5,480 nt of DNA from Lachnospiraceae bacterium (GCA_017404585.1 JAFRCB010000083.1:1-5480), one strand, 5' to 3'. Positions 1-5,480 are shown, numbered from the stretch's first letter. Notes: generated by a model from the sequence alone, not told the origin. Made by a program: numbers and translations.

Positions 1-584
1 CAGCGTTCACCGCCCCGGCCGATCGTCGTCGTCCGCTCAAACTTCAGACCCGGCAGGTCGCCGTAAACATGGTCATCCGCCCCGCAGGAGATCTTCGTGA
101 GCTCCGGGCATCCCAGCTCCGTAAAATAGCGGTTGTACGGGCAGGACACCACGTCCATCCGGTACTCGCCCTTCTTTTTCGGGTAGAAAACGTTTTGAAA
201 TCCGCTGTTTTCTCCGAACACCTTGCGGGTCAGCGGGTCCCACGCCTTTACGAACAAGCTTCGCATACCGGGCAAACGCAGCAGGGCCGCCAGCTTCTTT
301 GCAGCGGCATCCGCCGTTTTGAAGGTGGCGTTTTCCATGACCCGGTAGGCCTCACTTTGGCCGATGCTCTCTTTCAAAGTCAGATAGATGGCGGCGGCCG
401 GAAAGATCTTGTTTTCCGTATGGAAGCGCAGGCCTTCGGGAAGAGAAGAGTACTGCTCCTGCAGCACAGCCAGCCTTTCCGTCGCCATCTGCCACAGGGC
501 GTCACTCTGCGCCTTCGGCAGCCGACGGTCGATCTCCGCCTTGAATCTGCCTTTCTTTTTCATGATCTTCTGAGAAGATATCAT
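1..584 (-). CDS. ATC hydrolase-like protein, copy 2 (C-terminus cut by window edge)
   Basis: The frame runs from an ATG at 584 to the left edge without a stop: 194 codons plus two bases of the next, TG, which family alignment predicts to be Cys. The ATG follows a strong AAAGGAG site (591-597). The protein begins MISSQKIMKKKGRF, with a basic helical N-terminal region. The C-terminal signature repeats that of the upstream gene: C148-P149-Y150, E160-L161, C167, D170-D171, R184, T187 and GRGGER (189-194), then the predicted C195. The spacings match copy 1 almost exactly: 19 residues between the first two Cys, 3 from Cys to Asp, and 3 from Arg to Thr. The rest differs strongly, so this is an old paralogue, not a fresh duplication. 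It resembles the family form 'CPY...ELG.PEL...C..DD..YG' more closely than copy 1 does. The substrate is unknown. Only some 10-30 residues are likely missing. Confidence 0.85.
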   Translation of the reverse strand, partial: MISSQKIMKKKGRFKAEIDRRLPKAQSDALWQMATERLAVLQEQYSSLPEGLRFHTENKIFPAAAIYLTLKESIGQSEAYRVMENATFKTADAAAKKLAALLRLPGMRSLFVKAWDPLTRKVFGENSGFQNVFYPKKKGEYRMDVVSCPYNRYFTELGCPELTKISCGADDHVYGDLPGLKFERTTTIGRGGER

Positions 585-590
585 TTCCTG

Positions 591-597
591 CTCCTTT
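591..597 (-). promoter_or_regulatory. strong ribosome binding site of ATC hydrolase-like copy 2
   Basis: On the minus strand this reads AAAGGAG, followed by a 6-nt spacer and the ATG at 584. It lies in the largest gap of the operon (18 nt, 585-602). Unlike its neighbours, this gene does not need stop/start overlap for translation. I see no promoter or hairpin in the gap. Confidence 0.75.
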
Positions 598-602
598 GAG
601 AA

Positions 603-1316
603 TCAATTTTTTCTGCTGACAATAAGACCCTGCTCATCCTTCACATTTTCATAGTTTGCAGCAAGCGGGTTCCTGTCTCCTACGATACAGTAATCACAGC
701 ATTCAGAGGTGCCGCAGGTGCCCTCCCGGATCAGCGCCGCGTGCAGCTTTCGCATGGCAAGATGGTCGCAGTTGCACATTAACGGCAGCACGTCCTCCAG
801 ATGGTGCCGTTTAGCAAATTCGGCATTCGGACATTGTGTAAAGCTGTAGCGGACGACGCCGTTGGCCCTGTCATAGGCGTAATACCCCATGCGGAAGGAC
901 GCAGGGAATGCCTTGATCTCTTTTTCTCTGAGGTCGTTTGCGCGCTTGAAGGCCTTGTTTGCCAGGCGGTTATCCAATCGACGATTGAGATCAAAAACCT
1001 TTCCCAGCACATCAAAGCCGCTCATAAAGCAGTCATAAACATCCTGCTGTACATCCTCCAACGGCGGCTTGTCCGGCACGGTTACGTACCAGGCGAAGAT
1101 CAGGATCGGATCATAGATACTCACGGTCATTTTCACGCCGCAGAGAGCAGGCTCGTCCTTCAAGAATTCCGCATACTGCAGCTGGATCTTTTCCCACAGC
1201 TCGGACGCTGTTTTTTCGTCATAATAGCGATGCAGCAGCTTCTGAACACACTGCTTTGCCTTTTTGGTATAGATCGCATGTTTGGAACGGTCAATCGGTA
1301 AGTCTTTTTCTTTCAC
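603..1316 (-). CDS. L-2-amino-thiazoline-4-carboxylic acid (ATC) hydrolase-like protein, copy 1
   Basis: This 237-residue protein matches the ATC hydrolase family (Pfam ATC_hydrolase) in its C-terminal half. The founding Pseudomonas enzyme opens the thiazoline ring on a route to cysteine, but the many clostridial relatives are uncharacterised, so the substrate is open. Residues 1-60 are helical and charged. The signature runs from C162-P163 through H171-H172, C181-N-C-D184, R197 and T200-C201 to C206-C207-D208-Y209, a likely catalytic or metal site. No membrane segment is seen. I chose the GTG at 1316. It has GGAGGG at 1322-1327, it overlaps the upstream stop as GTGA, and the family-like sequence begins there. 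The same frame stays open to an ATG at 1772, but that extension is Arg/Gly/Ala-rich shadow sequence antiphase to the membrane protein. The next in-frame Met is at residue 63, too late. A related gene follows 18 nt downstream. Confidence 0.85.
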   Translation of the reverse strand: MKEKDLPIDRSKHAIYTKKAKQCVQKLLHRYYDEKTASELWEKIQLQYAEFLKDEPALCGVKMTVSIYDPILIFAWYVTVPDKPPLEDVQQDVYDCFMSGFDVLGKVFDLNRRLDNRLANKAFKRANDLREKEIKAFPASFRMGYYAYDRANGVVRYSFTQCPNAEFAKRHHLEDVLPLMCNCDHLAMRKLHAALIREGTCGTSECCDYCIVGDRNPLAANYENVKDEQGLIVSRKN

Positions 1317-1816
1317 AGCTGCCCTCCGAACCACATCGCAATAAGCGCCATCAGCGCCGCAGCGAACGGGAAAACCGCCAGACGGATCATCTGCTCTTTC
1401 CGGTTGAAGCCGAAGGAATGATACCCCGCGCAGCCCTCCGTCTCGGGGTAATAGTGCTGAAAGAAATGGGACTTCGTCAGCAGCAGCCAGTCCAGGCAGA
1501 CGATATCGAAGACCTTCCAGAGATAGAGCATGACAGCGAAGCGCAGCCAATGCTGCCAGAAAGAAAAATCGTTCTTTACGCCGTCCCAGCCGCCGTACAC
1601 GAACGCACCGACCATGGCGAACAGACTGATGATCGCCAGCTTCCAGCCGAGCACATGCGCCCCCGGAAAGCGCTCCTGGTGCTCGATCGCCGCGGCCTGG
1701 ATATCTTTCGGCGCGGTGGTGAAAAAGCGCCTGTCCTGGATCATCGCGACTGCGGCGTACAAAAGCAGACACACCGATAGGATAAAAACGAGAGTCAGCA
1801 ACAAGGTAAGCAGCAT
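1313..1816 (-). CDS. four-helix integral membrane protein of unknown function
   Basis: This 167-residue protein is of a kind I cannot name. Predicted membrane helices lie at about 2-26, 56-76, 88-113 and 143-164; helix 1 could also act as an uncleaved signal anchor. The most distinctive part is the end of helix 3 and the following loop, where Asp104, Asp109, His117 and His121 fall in FDIVCLDW and SHFFQHYYPETEG. These polar and aromatic residues look conserved and could bind a metal or substrate. The 26-55 loop is charged (QDRRFF, EHQERFPGAH). The ATG at 1816 has GAGG five nt upstream, overlapping the previous gene's stop. Its own TGA overlaps the GTG start of the ATC-hydrolase-like gene (GTGA), so the two are probably translated together and may work together. 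Possible roles are a transporter, an accessory subunit or a membrane enzyme; there is no basis for choosing. Confidence 0.85.
   Translation of the reverse strand: MLLTLLLTLVFILSVCLLLYAAVAMIQDRRFFTTAPKDIQAAAIEHQERFPGAHVLGWKLAIISLFAMVGAFVYGGWDGVKNDFSFWQHWLRFAVMLYLWKVFDIVCLDWLLLTKSHFFQHYYPETEGCAGYHSFGFNRKEQMIRLAVFPFAAALMALIAMWFGGQL
1322..1327 (-). promoter_or_regulatory. ribosome binding site that sets the GTG start of ATC hydrolase-like copy 1
   Basis: On the minus strand this reads GGAGGG, close to the ideal anti-16S match. It lies five nt before the GTG at 1316 and inside the last codons of the membrane-protein gene. Together with the GTGA stop/start overlap it supports the GTG over the far upstream ATG at 1772. 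Confidence 0.75.
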
Positions 1817-1821
1817 CCGAT

Positions 1822-1830
1822 CCTCACTTT
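1822..1830 (-). promoter_or_regulatory. stop/Shine-Dalgarno overlap, copy 3 of AAAGTGAGG
   Basis: This is the same 9-mer at the end of the small soluble methyltransferase. Its TGA (1826-1824) overlaps the GAGG five nt before the ATG of the membrane protein at 1816. Confidence 0.65.
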
Positions 1831-2447
1831 CTTGCCAGCACGGTGATCCACGGCATCTCCGGGTGATGCTCTGCCTTGATCTCCGAAAAACCTGCGGCTT
1901 TCATAGCATTCTGAAGCTGCTGCACCGTATAGTAAGCCATTCCATCTATGATTTTCGCGTATCGGAGGGTCACCTCGTCCGTACCGTCCGATTCATTACA
2001 GATCAAAAAGGCCCCGCCCGGCTTCAGCACACGGTGCACTTCGGCAAAACACTTTTCCAGACCGGGCCAGAAATAGACGGTTTCAAAGGCGGTTGCCAGA
2101 TCAAAGCGATCCGCCTCAAAGGGAAGCGCCGCAACATTCCCCTGAACCACGCTGCACCTGCCGGCCCTGATTGCCTGACGATTTGTTTTCTTCGTCATCT
2201 CAACGGAGACTTTGGAATAATCCAGTGCGGTAAGCTTTGCTTTCGGATAGCGTTTCAGGAGCTCACTGGCGTTTCGGCCTCCTCCGCACCCAAGGTCGAC
2301 TATGGCGGATGCGTCGATACCGCGCAGAGAGGACATGCCCCATTCGGCCAGTTTTGCATGGCCGATGTTCATGCCTCCTGCCATCAGCTTTCCGAGAAAG
2401 CCCTCCGGCGTCCGGGTCTGGTTGCACAGTTTTTGAAATAGGCCCAT
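1824..2447 (-). CDS. class I SAM-dependent methyltransferase, small soluble type
   Basis: This is a 207-residue methyltransferase of the Methyltransf_11/25 type common in Clostridia. The start is the ATG at 2447, which sits 10 nt after the previous stop and has GAGG eight nt upstream. The frame stays open to another ATG at 2564, but that start would lie inside the preceding gene and add 39 residues of low-complexity, non-family sequence. The N-terminal cap GGMNIGHAKLAEWGMSSL (24-41) is typical of this group. SAM motifs are IVDLGCGGGRNA (49-60), ALDYS (74-78, Asp76 for ribose), GNVAALPFEADRFDLATAFE (103-122), VYFWP (124-128) and VHRVLKPGGAFLICNE (137-152). It is not closely similar to the other three methyltransferases here, so it is not a recent tandem copy. 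The substrate is unknown. The next gene begins 7 nt downstream. Confidence 0.93.
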   Translation of the reverse strand: MGLFQKLCNQTRTPEGFLGKLMAGGMNIGHAKLAEWGMSSLRGIDASAIVDLGCGGGRNASELLKRYPKAKLTALDYSKVSVEMTKKTNRQAIRAGRCSVVQGNVAALPFEADRFDLATAFETVYFWPGLEKCFAEVHRVLKPGGAFLICNESDGTDEVTLRYAKIIDGMAYYTVQQLQNAMKAAGFSEIKAEHHPEMPWITVLARK

Positions 2448-2455
2448 GTTTCTCG

Positions 2456-2464
2456 CCTCACTTT
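2456..2464 (-). promoter_or_regulatory. stop/Shine-Dalgarno overlap, copy 2 of AAAGTGAGG
   Basis: This is the same 9-mer at the end of the membrane-anchored methyltransferase. Its TGA (2460-2458) overlaps the GAGG that serves the small methyltransferase starting at 2447, with an 8-nt spacer. Confidence 0.65.
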
Positions 2465-3243
2465 TTCCCAATGAGCAGGGCGGAACCGGCGAGCTCCATC
2501 CAGACTGATTCCCATTTCGTGATCCAGGTCCCGTCCGTTGTGTCGATAAGCCGGACGTCCGCATAGCCCATGTCTTTCAGCTTCTTTACAAACGCTTGCA
2601 TATCACCGTACTTGGACTTGGAATAGATGTCGTGGATCGCAAACATGCCGCCCTTTTTCAGCACCCGCAGGGTCTCCAACAGGTAGGCCTGCCGGTCGCC
2701 GGGGATGTTGTGGTAGACATAGTTGCTCACCACCGCGTCGAAGCTTTCATCAGGGAAATCGAGCTGTGTCGCATCTCCTCGCTGAAAGCTGACGTTGCTC
2801 ACACCCTCGGCTTTGGCATTGCTCTCACACAGGGGCTTGTTGAAGGAGGCGTATTCCTTGCCCCAGCGATCGATTCCGACGAAGGAGGCCGTCTGGTTTC
2901 GCTTGGCGCAGGCAATGGTAAGCGCTCCGCTGCCGCAGCCCACGTCCAGCCCTTTGCCGCCGTCCGGCAGTCTGACGTATCCCGCGATCCCTTCGATGAT
3001 CTGCCTAGACATCTGTCGCTTTCCGTTATAGGAGAAGGCGCGGTAAAGGAGGATCATCCAGACAGAAACGCACAGCCCAATGATCGTTCCTGCGAGGAAG
3101 ACGATAAACAGCACGGTTTTCAACGTGCCGGAAATAATCCCCGTCAGTCCGAATACGATAAACATAATCAGGAATACTGCTGTCGCAGCAAAGCCGGAAA
3201 GTACCATGCCTTTCGGCATCCAGTTTTTGTAATCAGGCTTCAT
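2458..3243 (-). CDS. membrane-anchored class I SAM-dependent methyltransferase
   Basis: This 261-residue protein has two hydrophobic helices before a complete methyltransferase domain. The predicted helices span about 12-38 and 42-67, joined by a very short loop, followed by an Arg/Lys-containing segment (RAFSYNGKRQMSR), which suggests the catalytic domain faces the cytoplasm. SAM motifs are GLDVGCGSGALT (98-109), VGIDRWGKEY (122-131, Asp125 for ribose), GDATQLDFPDESFDAVVS (157-174) and LRVLKKGGMFAIHDI (192-206). Conserved-looking aromatic and His residues (NYVYHN, 174-179) lie by the active site. From memory, this layout recurs in Clostridia as an unnamed family. A membrane anchor suggests a lipophilic or membrane-delivered substrate, or pairing with the membrane protein encoded two genes downstream; this is inference. 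The start is fixed by the ATGA overlap with the MBL gene and an AGGTGA site upstream. Confidence 0.92.
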   Translation of the reverse strand: MKPDYKNWMPKGMVLSGFAATAVFLIMFIVFGLTGIISGTLKTVLFIVFLAGTIIGLCVSVWMILLYRAFSYNGKRQMSRQIIEGIAGYVRLPDGGKGLDVGCGSGALTIACAKRNQTASFVGIDRWGKEYASFNKPLCESNAKAEGVSNVSFQRGDATQLDFPDESFDAVVSNYVYHNIPGDRQAYLLETLRVLKKGGMFAIHDIYSKSKYGDMQAFVKKLKDMGYADVRLIDTTDGTWITKWESVWMELAGSALLIGKK

Positions 3244-4106
3244 GTCGTCTTCACCTTTCTCAGCTGCACGGTCCGTGCGCTCTCTTCCGTATCATCGTCC
3301 TCAACGTAGCCGTCATAAGGCGCAGCGGGGTCGGTGTATTTCTCCGCAAAAGGTTTACATAATTCTTTTCTGCGGAGGAATGCAAAGTCGAGATCGTCCG
3401 TCCAGCCGGTATGACCGGTGATGATCTTCAGAGCTTTGTTTCGTCTGCGGAGTTCCTTCTCCAGCTTTTCCAGCGAACGGACCGCCAGCTTGTTGTCCTC
3501 GGCCAGCGTGGCGATAAAGCTGTAGCCTCCGTCCGCCCCGAACCAGATCGTGTCGCCGGTGAAAAGGTACTCGTCGTCAATGAGATAGACCATGTGGCCC
3601 CAGGTGTGGCCGGGGACCAGTAAACACTCGATCTTGAAATCGCCGATATGAATGATCTCGCCGTCACGCAGCAAAACCTTTTTGTTCTCCATCCTGACCA
3701 TTGGCAATTTATATAGCCCGTGGAATACTTTTCTCCGCGTCTCGCCGGAGAGATAGCGGTTCTCGATCTCGCCGATATAGACGGTGGCGTCGCGGAAAAG
3801 CTGCTCGCTGTCCGTCTCCAGCGCGCCAACGTGATCTGTGTCCTGGTGCGTGATCAGGATATGTTGGATGGCCGCCGGGTCGATATCCAGCCAGCCCATC
3901 TTTTCCCGCAGTCGCGCGTAGTTGTAGCCCGCGTCGATCATGATCGTGACGCCGTTTTTCGTGTAGAAGAAGATGTTGGCGACCCACTCTCGCACACAGG
4001 CGACACGTTCGTCGATACGGCCTGTGTTCAGCGGCTTGAAGATCGCCTTACCGCGAAACAGCAGGCTCATGGGCTTTTTCTGATGGTCCGAATCTTTCCT
4101 TGCCAT
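3240..4106 (-). CDS. MBL-fold metallo-hydrolase
   Basis: This 288-residue metallo-beta-lactamase-fold hydrolase probably uses two divalent metals (Zn, Fe or Mn) in the cytoplasm; there is no signal peptide or membrane segment. Metal ligands appear in family order: H87, D89, D91 and H92 in ITHQDTDHVGA; H167 in PGHTWGH; the bridging D185 in FTGDTIW; and H232 in TGHTG. The second His of the usual HxHxDH is Asp, a known variant. ANIFFYTKNGVTIMIDAG (43-60) is the typical first strand pair. The last 30 residues form an acidic then basic tail (YVEDDDTEESARTVQLRKVK), probably disordered. The ATG at 4106 has GAGG seven nt upstream, overlapping the previous gene's TGA. A second in-frame ATG at codon 13 is less well supported. 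The stop overlaps the next start by 4 nt (ATGA). The fold covers thioesterase, lactonase, glyoxalase-II-like and nuclease activities, and nothing here picks one. Confidence 0.93.
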   Translation of the reverse strand: MARKDSDHQKKPMSLLFRGKAIFKPLNTGRIDERVACVREWVANIFFYTKNGVTIMIDAGYNYARLREKMGWLDIDPAAIQHILITHQDTDHVGALETDSEQLFRDATVYIGEIENRYLSGETRRKVFHGLYKLPMVRMENKKVLLRDGEIIHIGDFKIECLLVPGHTWGHMVYLIDDEYLFTGDTIWFGADGGYSFIATLAEDNKLAVRSLEKLEKELRRRNKALKIITGHTGWTDDLDFAFLRRKELCKPFAEKYTDPAAPYDGYVEDDDTEESARTVQLRKVKTT

Positions 4107-4113
4107 CTCTCGA

Positions 4114-4122
4114 CCTCACTTT
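4114..4122 (-). promoter_or_regulatory. stop/Shine-Dalgarno overlap, copy 1 of AAAGTGAGG
   Basis: On the minus strand AAAGTGAGG holds the last Lys bases and TGA stop of the soluble methyltransferase, and its GAGG is the ribosome site for the MBL gene seven nt downstream. The arrangement favours reinitiation by the same ribosome. Confidence 0.65.
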
Positions 4123-4796
4123 CTGCAGCGGAAGCAGCCCATGCCTTCCACGGAAGACACGCTGACTTCTTCGTACATGCTTTCCAGACGTCTCTTCAGG
4201 CTGTTCTTCGTCTCAAAAGGCCGGGTAAAGAAACCCTTCGGGACGTACAGCTTTTTGATGAACCAGTCGGTCCGTTTGCATCCGCCCTGAATGTAAAAGC
4301 AGCCGCAGAAGGTCCCGCCTTTTTTCAGCACGCGGTATGTCTCGCGCCAGGCCGCTTCCTTATCCGGGAAAGCGTGGAACCCGTTCAGGGAGAGGACGAT
4401 ATCGAAGCTCTCGTCTTCAAAGGGCAGTGCGCCGACGTCACCCTGCTGGAAAACAATGTTTTTGATTCCGGCAGCTTCAGCCCGTTTTTTCGCGGTGCCC
4501 ATCATATCTGCCGAATAATCGAGACAGGCGATGTCTGCCTCCGGCAGCTCTTTGTAGACCGGCATTGTCAGCACGCCCGTTCCGACCGGCACCTCCAGCA
4601 GCTTCCCGGCAAAATCCTCTGGCACGCCCGAGAGCGCCCGTGTGAGATAATCGAGATTTTTCCCACCGTCCATATTCCAGACCAGACGGCAGACCGCCTT
4701 GCCCGGAAGGGTGGAATACGTCATCATCCCGTCGTAGAAACTTGCGCTTCCGCCGAGCTGCTTGTATGCACTTTTGATCTGTTCTTTCCTTGTCAT
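4116..4796 (-). CDS. class I SAM-dependent methyltransferase, soluble, Cys-rich C-terminal half
   Basis: This 226-residue Rossmann-fold methyltransferase resembles the Methyltransf_11/25 (UbiE-like) group. Motif I is LLEVPVGTGVLTMP (66-79), with the acidic residue Glu68 and a Val-Pro-Val stretch where most relatives have DxGCG. Motif II is CLDYSADMM (91-99), where Asp93 should bind the ribose of SAM. GDVGALPFEDESFDIVLS (119-136) is the motif III/IV region, and YRVLKKGGTF (154-163) follows. Residues 1-60 form a cap likely to help bind substrate. Five cysteines lie in the C-terminal half (164, 166, 173, 221, 224), with a terminal CFRC; whether they bind metal or thiol is unknown. The start is 4 nt after the LCM gene's stop (TGA-TGAC-ATG). 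Its ribosome site is weak, so translation probably depends on coupling to the upstream gene. The substrate is not recognisable. Confidence 0.92.
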   Translation of the reverse strand: MTRKEQIKSAYKQLGGSASFYDGMMTYSTLPGKAVCRLVWNMDGGKNLDYLTRALSGVPEDFAGKLLEVPVGTGVLTMPVYKELPEADIACLDYSADMMGTAKKRAEAAGIKNIVFQQGDVGALPFEDESFDIVLSLNGFHAFPDKEAAWRETYRVLKKGGTFCGCFYIQGGCKRTDWFIKKLYVPKGFFTRPFETKNSLKRRLESMYEEVSVSSVEGMGCFRCRK

Positions 4797-4800
4797 GTCA

Positions 4801-5480
4801 TCACGCTCTGAAAATGATCTTCACGATCTTCATTTTCACCAGACTGTCGCAGAAACGGATCATCAGCTTGTGGAACAGCCCAACGTCTTTGTAGATATCC
4901 CGGTAGCCCCGCATGTAGCTCTTTGCAGTTACAGCGGCTAAATGATCGCTCCAAGACTCCAACTCTTTCTCATTTTCAAGAGAGAAGAAGGCGCTCACAT
5001 CAGTGATCCCGGCCTCTTTGAGCCAGGTCTTCCGCATCAGCTTCGCGCCTCGCTCGTTGCAGGAGTCAAAGGCCAGCACCGCGCCGGGGAAGCGCTCTGC
5101 CATGGCGGAGAACAAACGCCTGACGTCCTCGGTTTTGAAGTAGTAGAACACCCCGGCGGCGAAGAATACCGCGCCGTTTGAAGCGTCGATCGCGTCCATC
5201 CATGTGAAGTCGTTGAGATCGCAGGCAAGATTTGTTTCCCGTTCCTCGGTGGGCAGCAGGTCGCTCCGCACTCGGATCACGTCCGCAAAATCCAGGTTGT
5301 ATCCCCGGCAGCGTCCGTTGTCCACCTTGGAAAAGGTGTCATCCAGCCCACAGCCGAGATTGACCACGGCGGCCTCCGGGGACTCTTTCAGATAGGCCTC
5401 GACCTCGCAGCGCAGGTCATACTGCCGCTGCGCCACCTCCAGCGCGCCGAAGAGTCCCGCCGGGGACTCCATCTTTTTCC
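4801..5480 (-). CDS. LCM-family SAM-dependent methyltransferase (N-terminus cut by window edge)
   Basis: This is a class I SAM methyltransferase of the leucine carboxyl methyltransferase (LCM/PPM1-like) family. The frame is open to the right edge. The first visible ATG is at 5472 and gives 223 residues, but two codons (AAA AAG) lie in frame before it. Family members usually carry roughly 50 more N-terminal residues, so the true start is probably outside the window. Counting from that Met, the SAM-binding motif is VVNLGCGLDDTF (36-47), followed by VDNG (50-53), NLDFADVIRVR (59-69, the family's 'DLPEVI..R' segment), CDLND..WMD (84-93) and AAGVFYYF (105-112). The classic LCM motif has Glu before the Gly of the last segment; here it is Ala106. 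Bacterial members methylate diverse small molecules or have no known substrate, so the name does not imply methylation of a protein carboxyl group. It is the most upstream gene visible, and its TGA lies 4 nt before the next start. Confidence 0.88.
   Translation of the reverse strand, partial: KKMESPAGLFGALEVAQRQYDLRCEVEAYLKESPEAAVVNLGCGLDDTFSKVDNGRCRGYNLDFADVIRVRSDLLPTEERETNLACDLNDFTWMDAIDASNGAVFFAAGVFYYFKTEDVRRLFSAMAERFPGAVLAFDSCNERGAKLMRKTWLKEAGITDVSAFFSLENEKELESWSDHLAAVTAKSYMRGYRDIYKDVGLFHKLMIRFCDSLVKMKIVKIIFRA

Noticed and set aside
69..599. Plus-strand open frame of 176 codons
   Set aside because: The minus strand here encodes a recognisable ATC-hydrolase-like protein with a strong ribosome site, so the plus-strand frame is its shadow.
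585..602. Possible internal promoter or terminator in the largest gap
   Set aside because: Only 18 nt are available and they are taken up by the ribosome site. No hairpin with a T-run and no -10/-35 pair is seen.
1..1316. Reading the two ATC hydrolase-like genes as a true cysteine-from-thiazoline pathway
   Set aside because: The family name comes from a Pseudomonas enzyme. The similarity here is at signature level, and the context of four methyltransferases does not match the Pseudomonas pathway.
1317..1772. N-terminal extension of ATC hydrolase-like copy 1 to an ATG at 1772 (389 residues)
   Set aside because: The extra 152 residues are Arg/Gly/Ala-rich and overlap the well-formed membrane-protein gene in another frame. 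The GTG at 1316 has a strong ribosome site and a GTGA coupling.
1530..2441. Plus-strand open frame of 303 codons
   Set aside because: It crosses antisense to two real genes and their junction, and it shows no domain or coherent protein character.
2448..2564. Upstream ATG at 2564 for the small methyltransferase
   Set aside because: It would overlap the preceding methyltransferase by over 100 nt and add non-family sequence. The ATG at 2447 has a proper ribosome site.
2596..3309. Plus-strand open frame of 237 codons
   Set aside because: It is antisense to the membrane-anchored methyltransferase and runs across the ATGA junction. No motif is visible.
3720..4811. Plus-strand open frame of 363 codons
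   Set aside because: It lies antisense to the MBL and methyltransferase genes, which have clear motifs. Its composition and lack of domains mark it as a shadow.
1..5480. tRNA, rRNA, CRISPR, insertion sequence or riboswitch
   Set aside because: The window is almost wholly coding on one strand. No tandem repeats with spacers, terminal inverted repeats, transposase motifs or leader-sized gaps were found.

Overview
The window is part of one densely packed gene string read entirely on the minus strand. I see eight genes, in transcription order from high to low coordinates: (1) an LCM-type SAM methyltransferase cut by the right edge, (2) a soluble class I SAM methyltransferase, (3) an MBL-fold metallo-hydrolase, (4) a methyltransferase with two N-terminal membrane helices, (5) a second small soluble methyltransferase, (6) a four-helix membrane protein of unknown function, and (7, 8) two neighbouring but divergent members of the L-2-amino-thiazoline-4-carboxylate (ATC) hydrolase-like family, the last cut by the left edge. 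No RNA gene, mobile element, CRISPR array, promoter or terminator is visible.

The G+C content (a little over half by eye), the strong GGAGG-type ribosome binding sites, a GTG start and the protein families suggest a Bacillota genome. The gut-type Clostridia (Oscillospiraceae or Lachnospiraceae) fit best. This is inferred from family resemblance and style, not from a marker gene.

Every junction is tight: gaps of 4, 9, 10, 7 and 18 nt and two 4-nt start/stop overlaps (ATGA at 3240-3243, GTGA at 1313-1316). No stretch over 20 nt is non-coding, so a promoter or terminator would have to lie outside the window or inside a gene. Three junctions carry the same 9-mer AAAGTGAGG, in which the stop codon TGA of one methyltransferase is part of the Shine-Dalgarno site of the next gene. 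This is a polycistronic, probably translationally coupled operon.

Functionally the set combines four different SAM methyltransferases, one hydrolase with a metal site, one unknown integral membrane protein and two Cys-rich ATC-hydrolase-like proteins. That looks like a dedicated small-molecule pathway (modification, detoxification or biosynthesis, perhaps sulfur- or thiol-related) rather than housekeeping. The substrate cannot be read from the sequence. The operon continues beyond both edges, so its regulator and any transporter may lie just outside.
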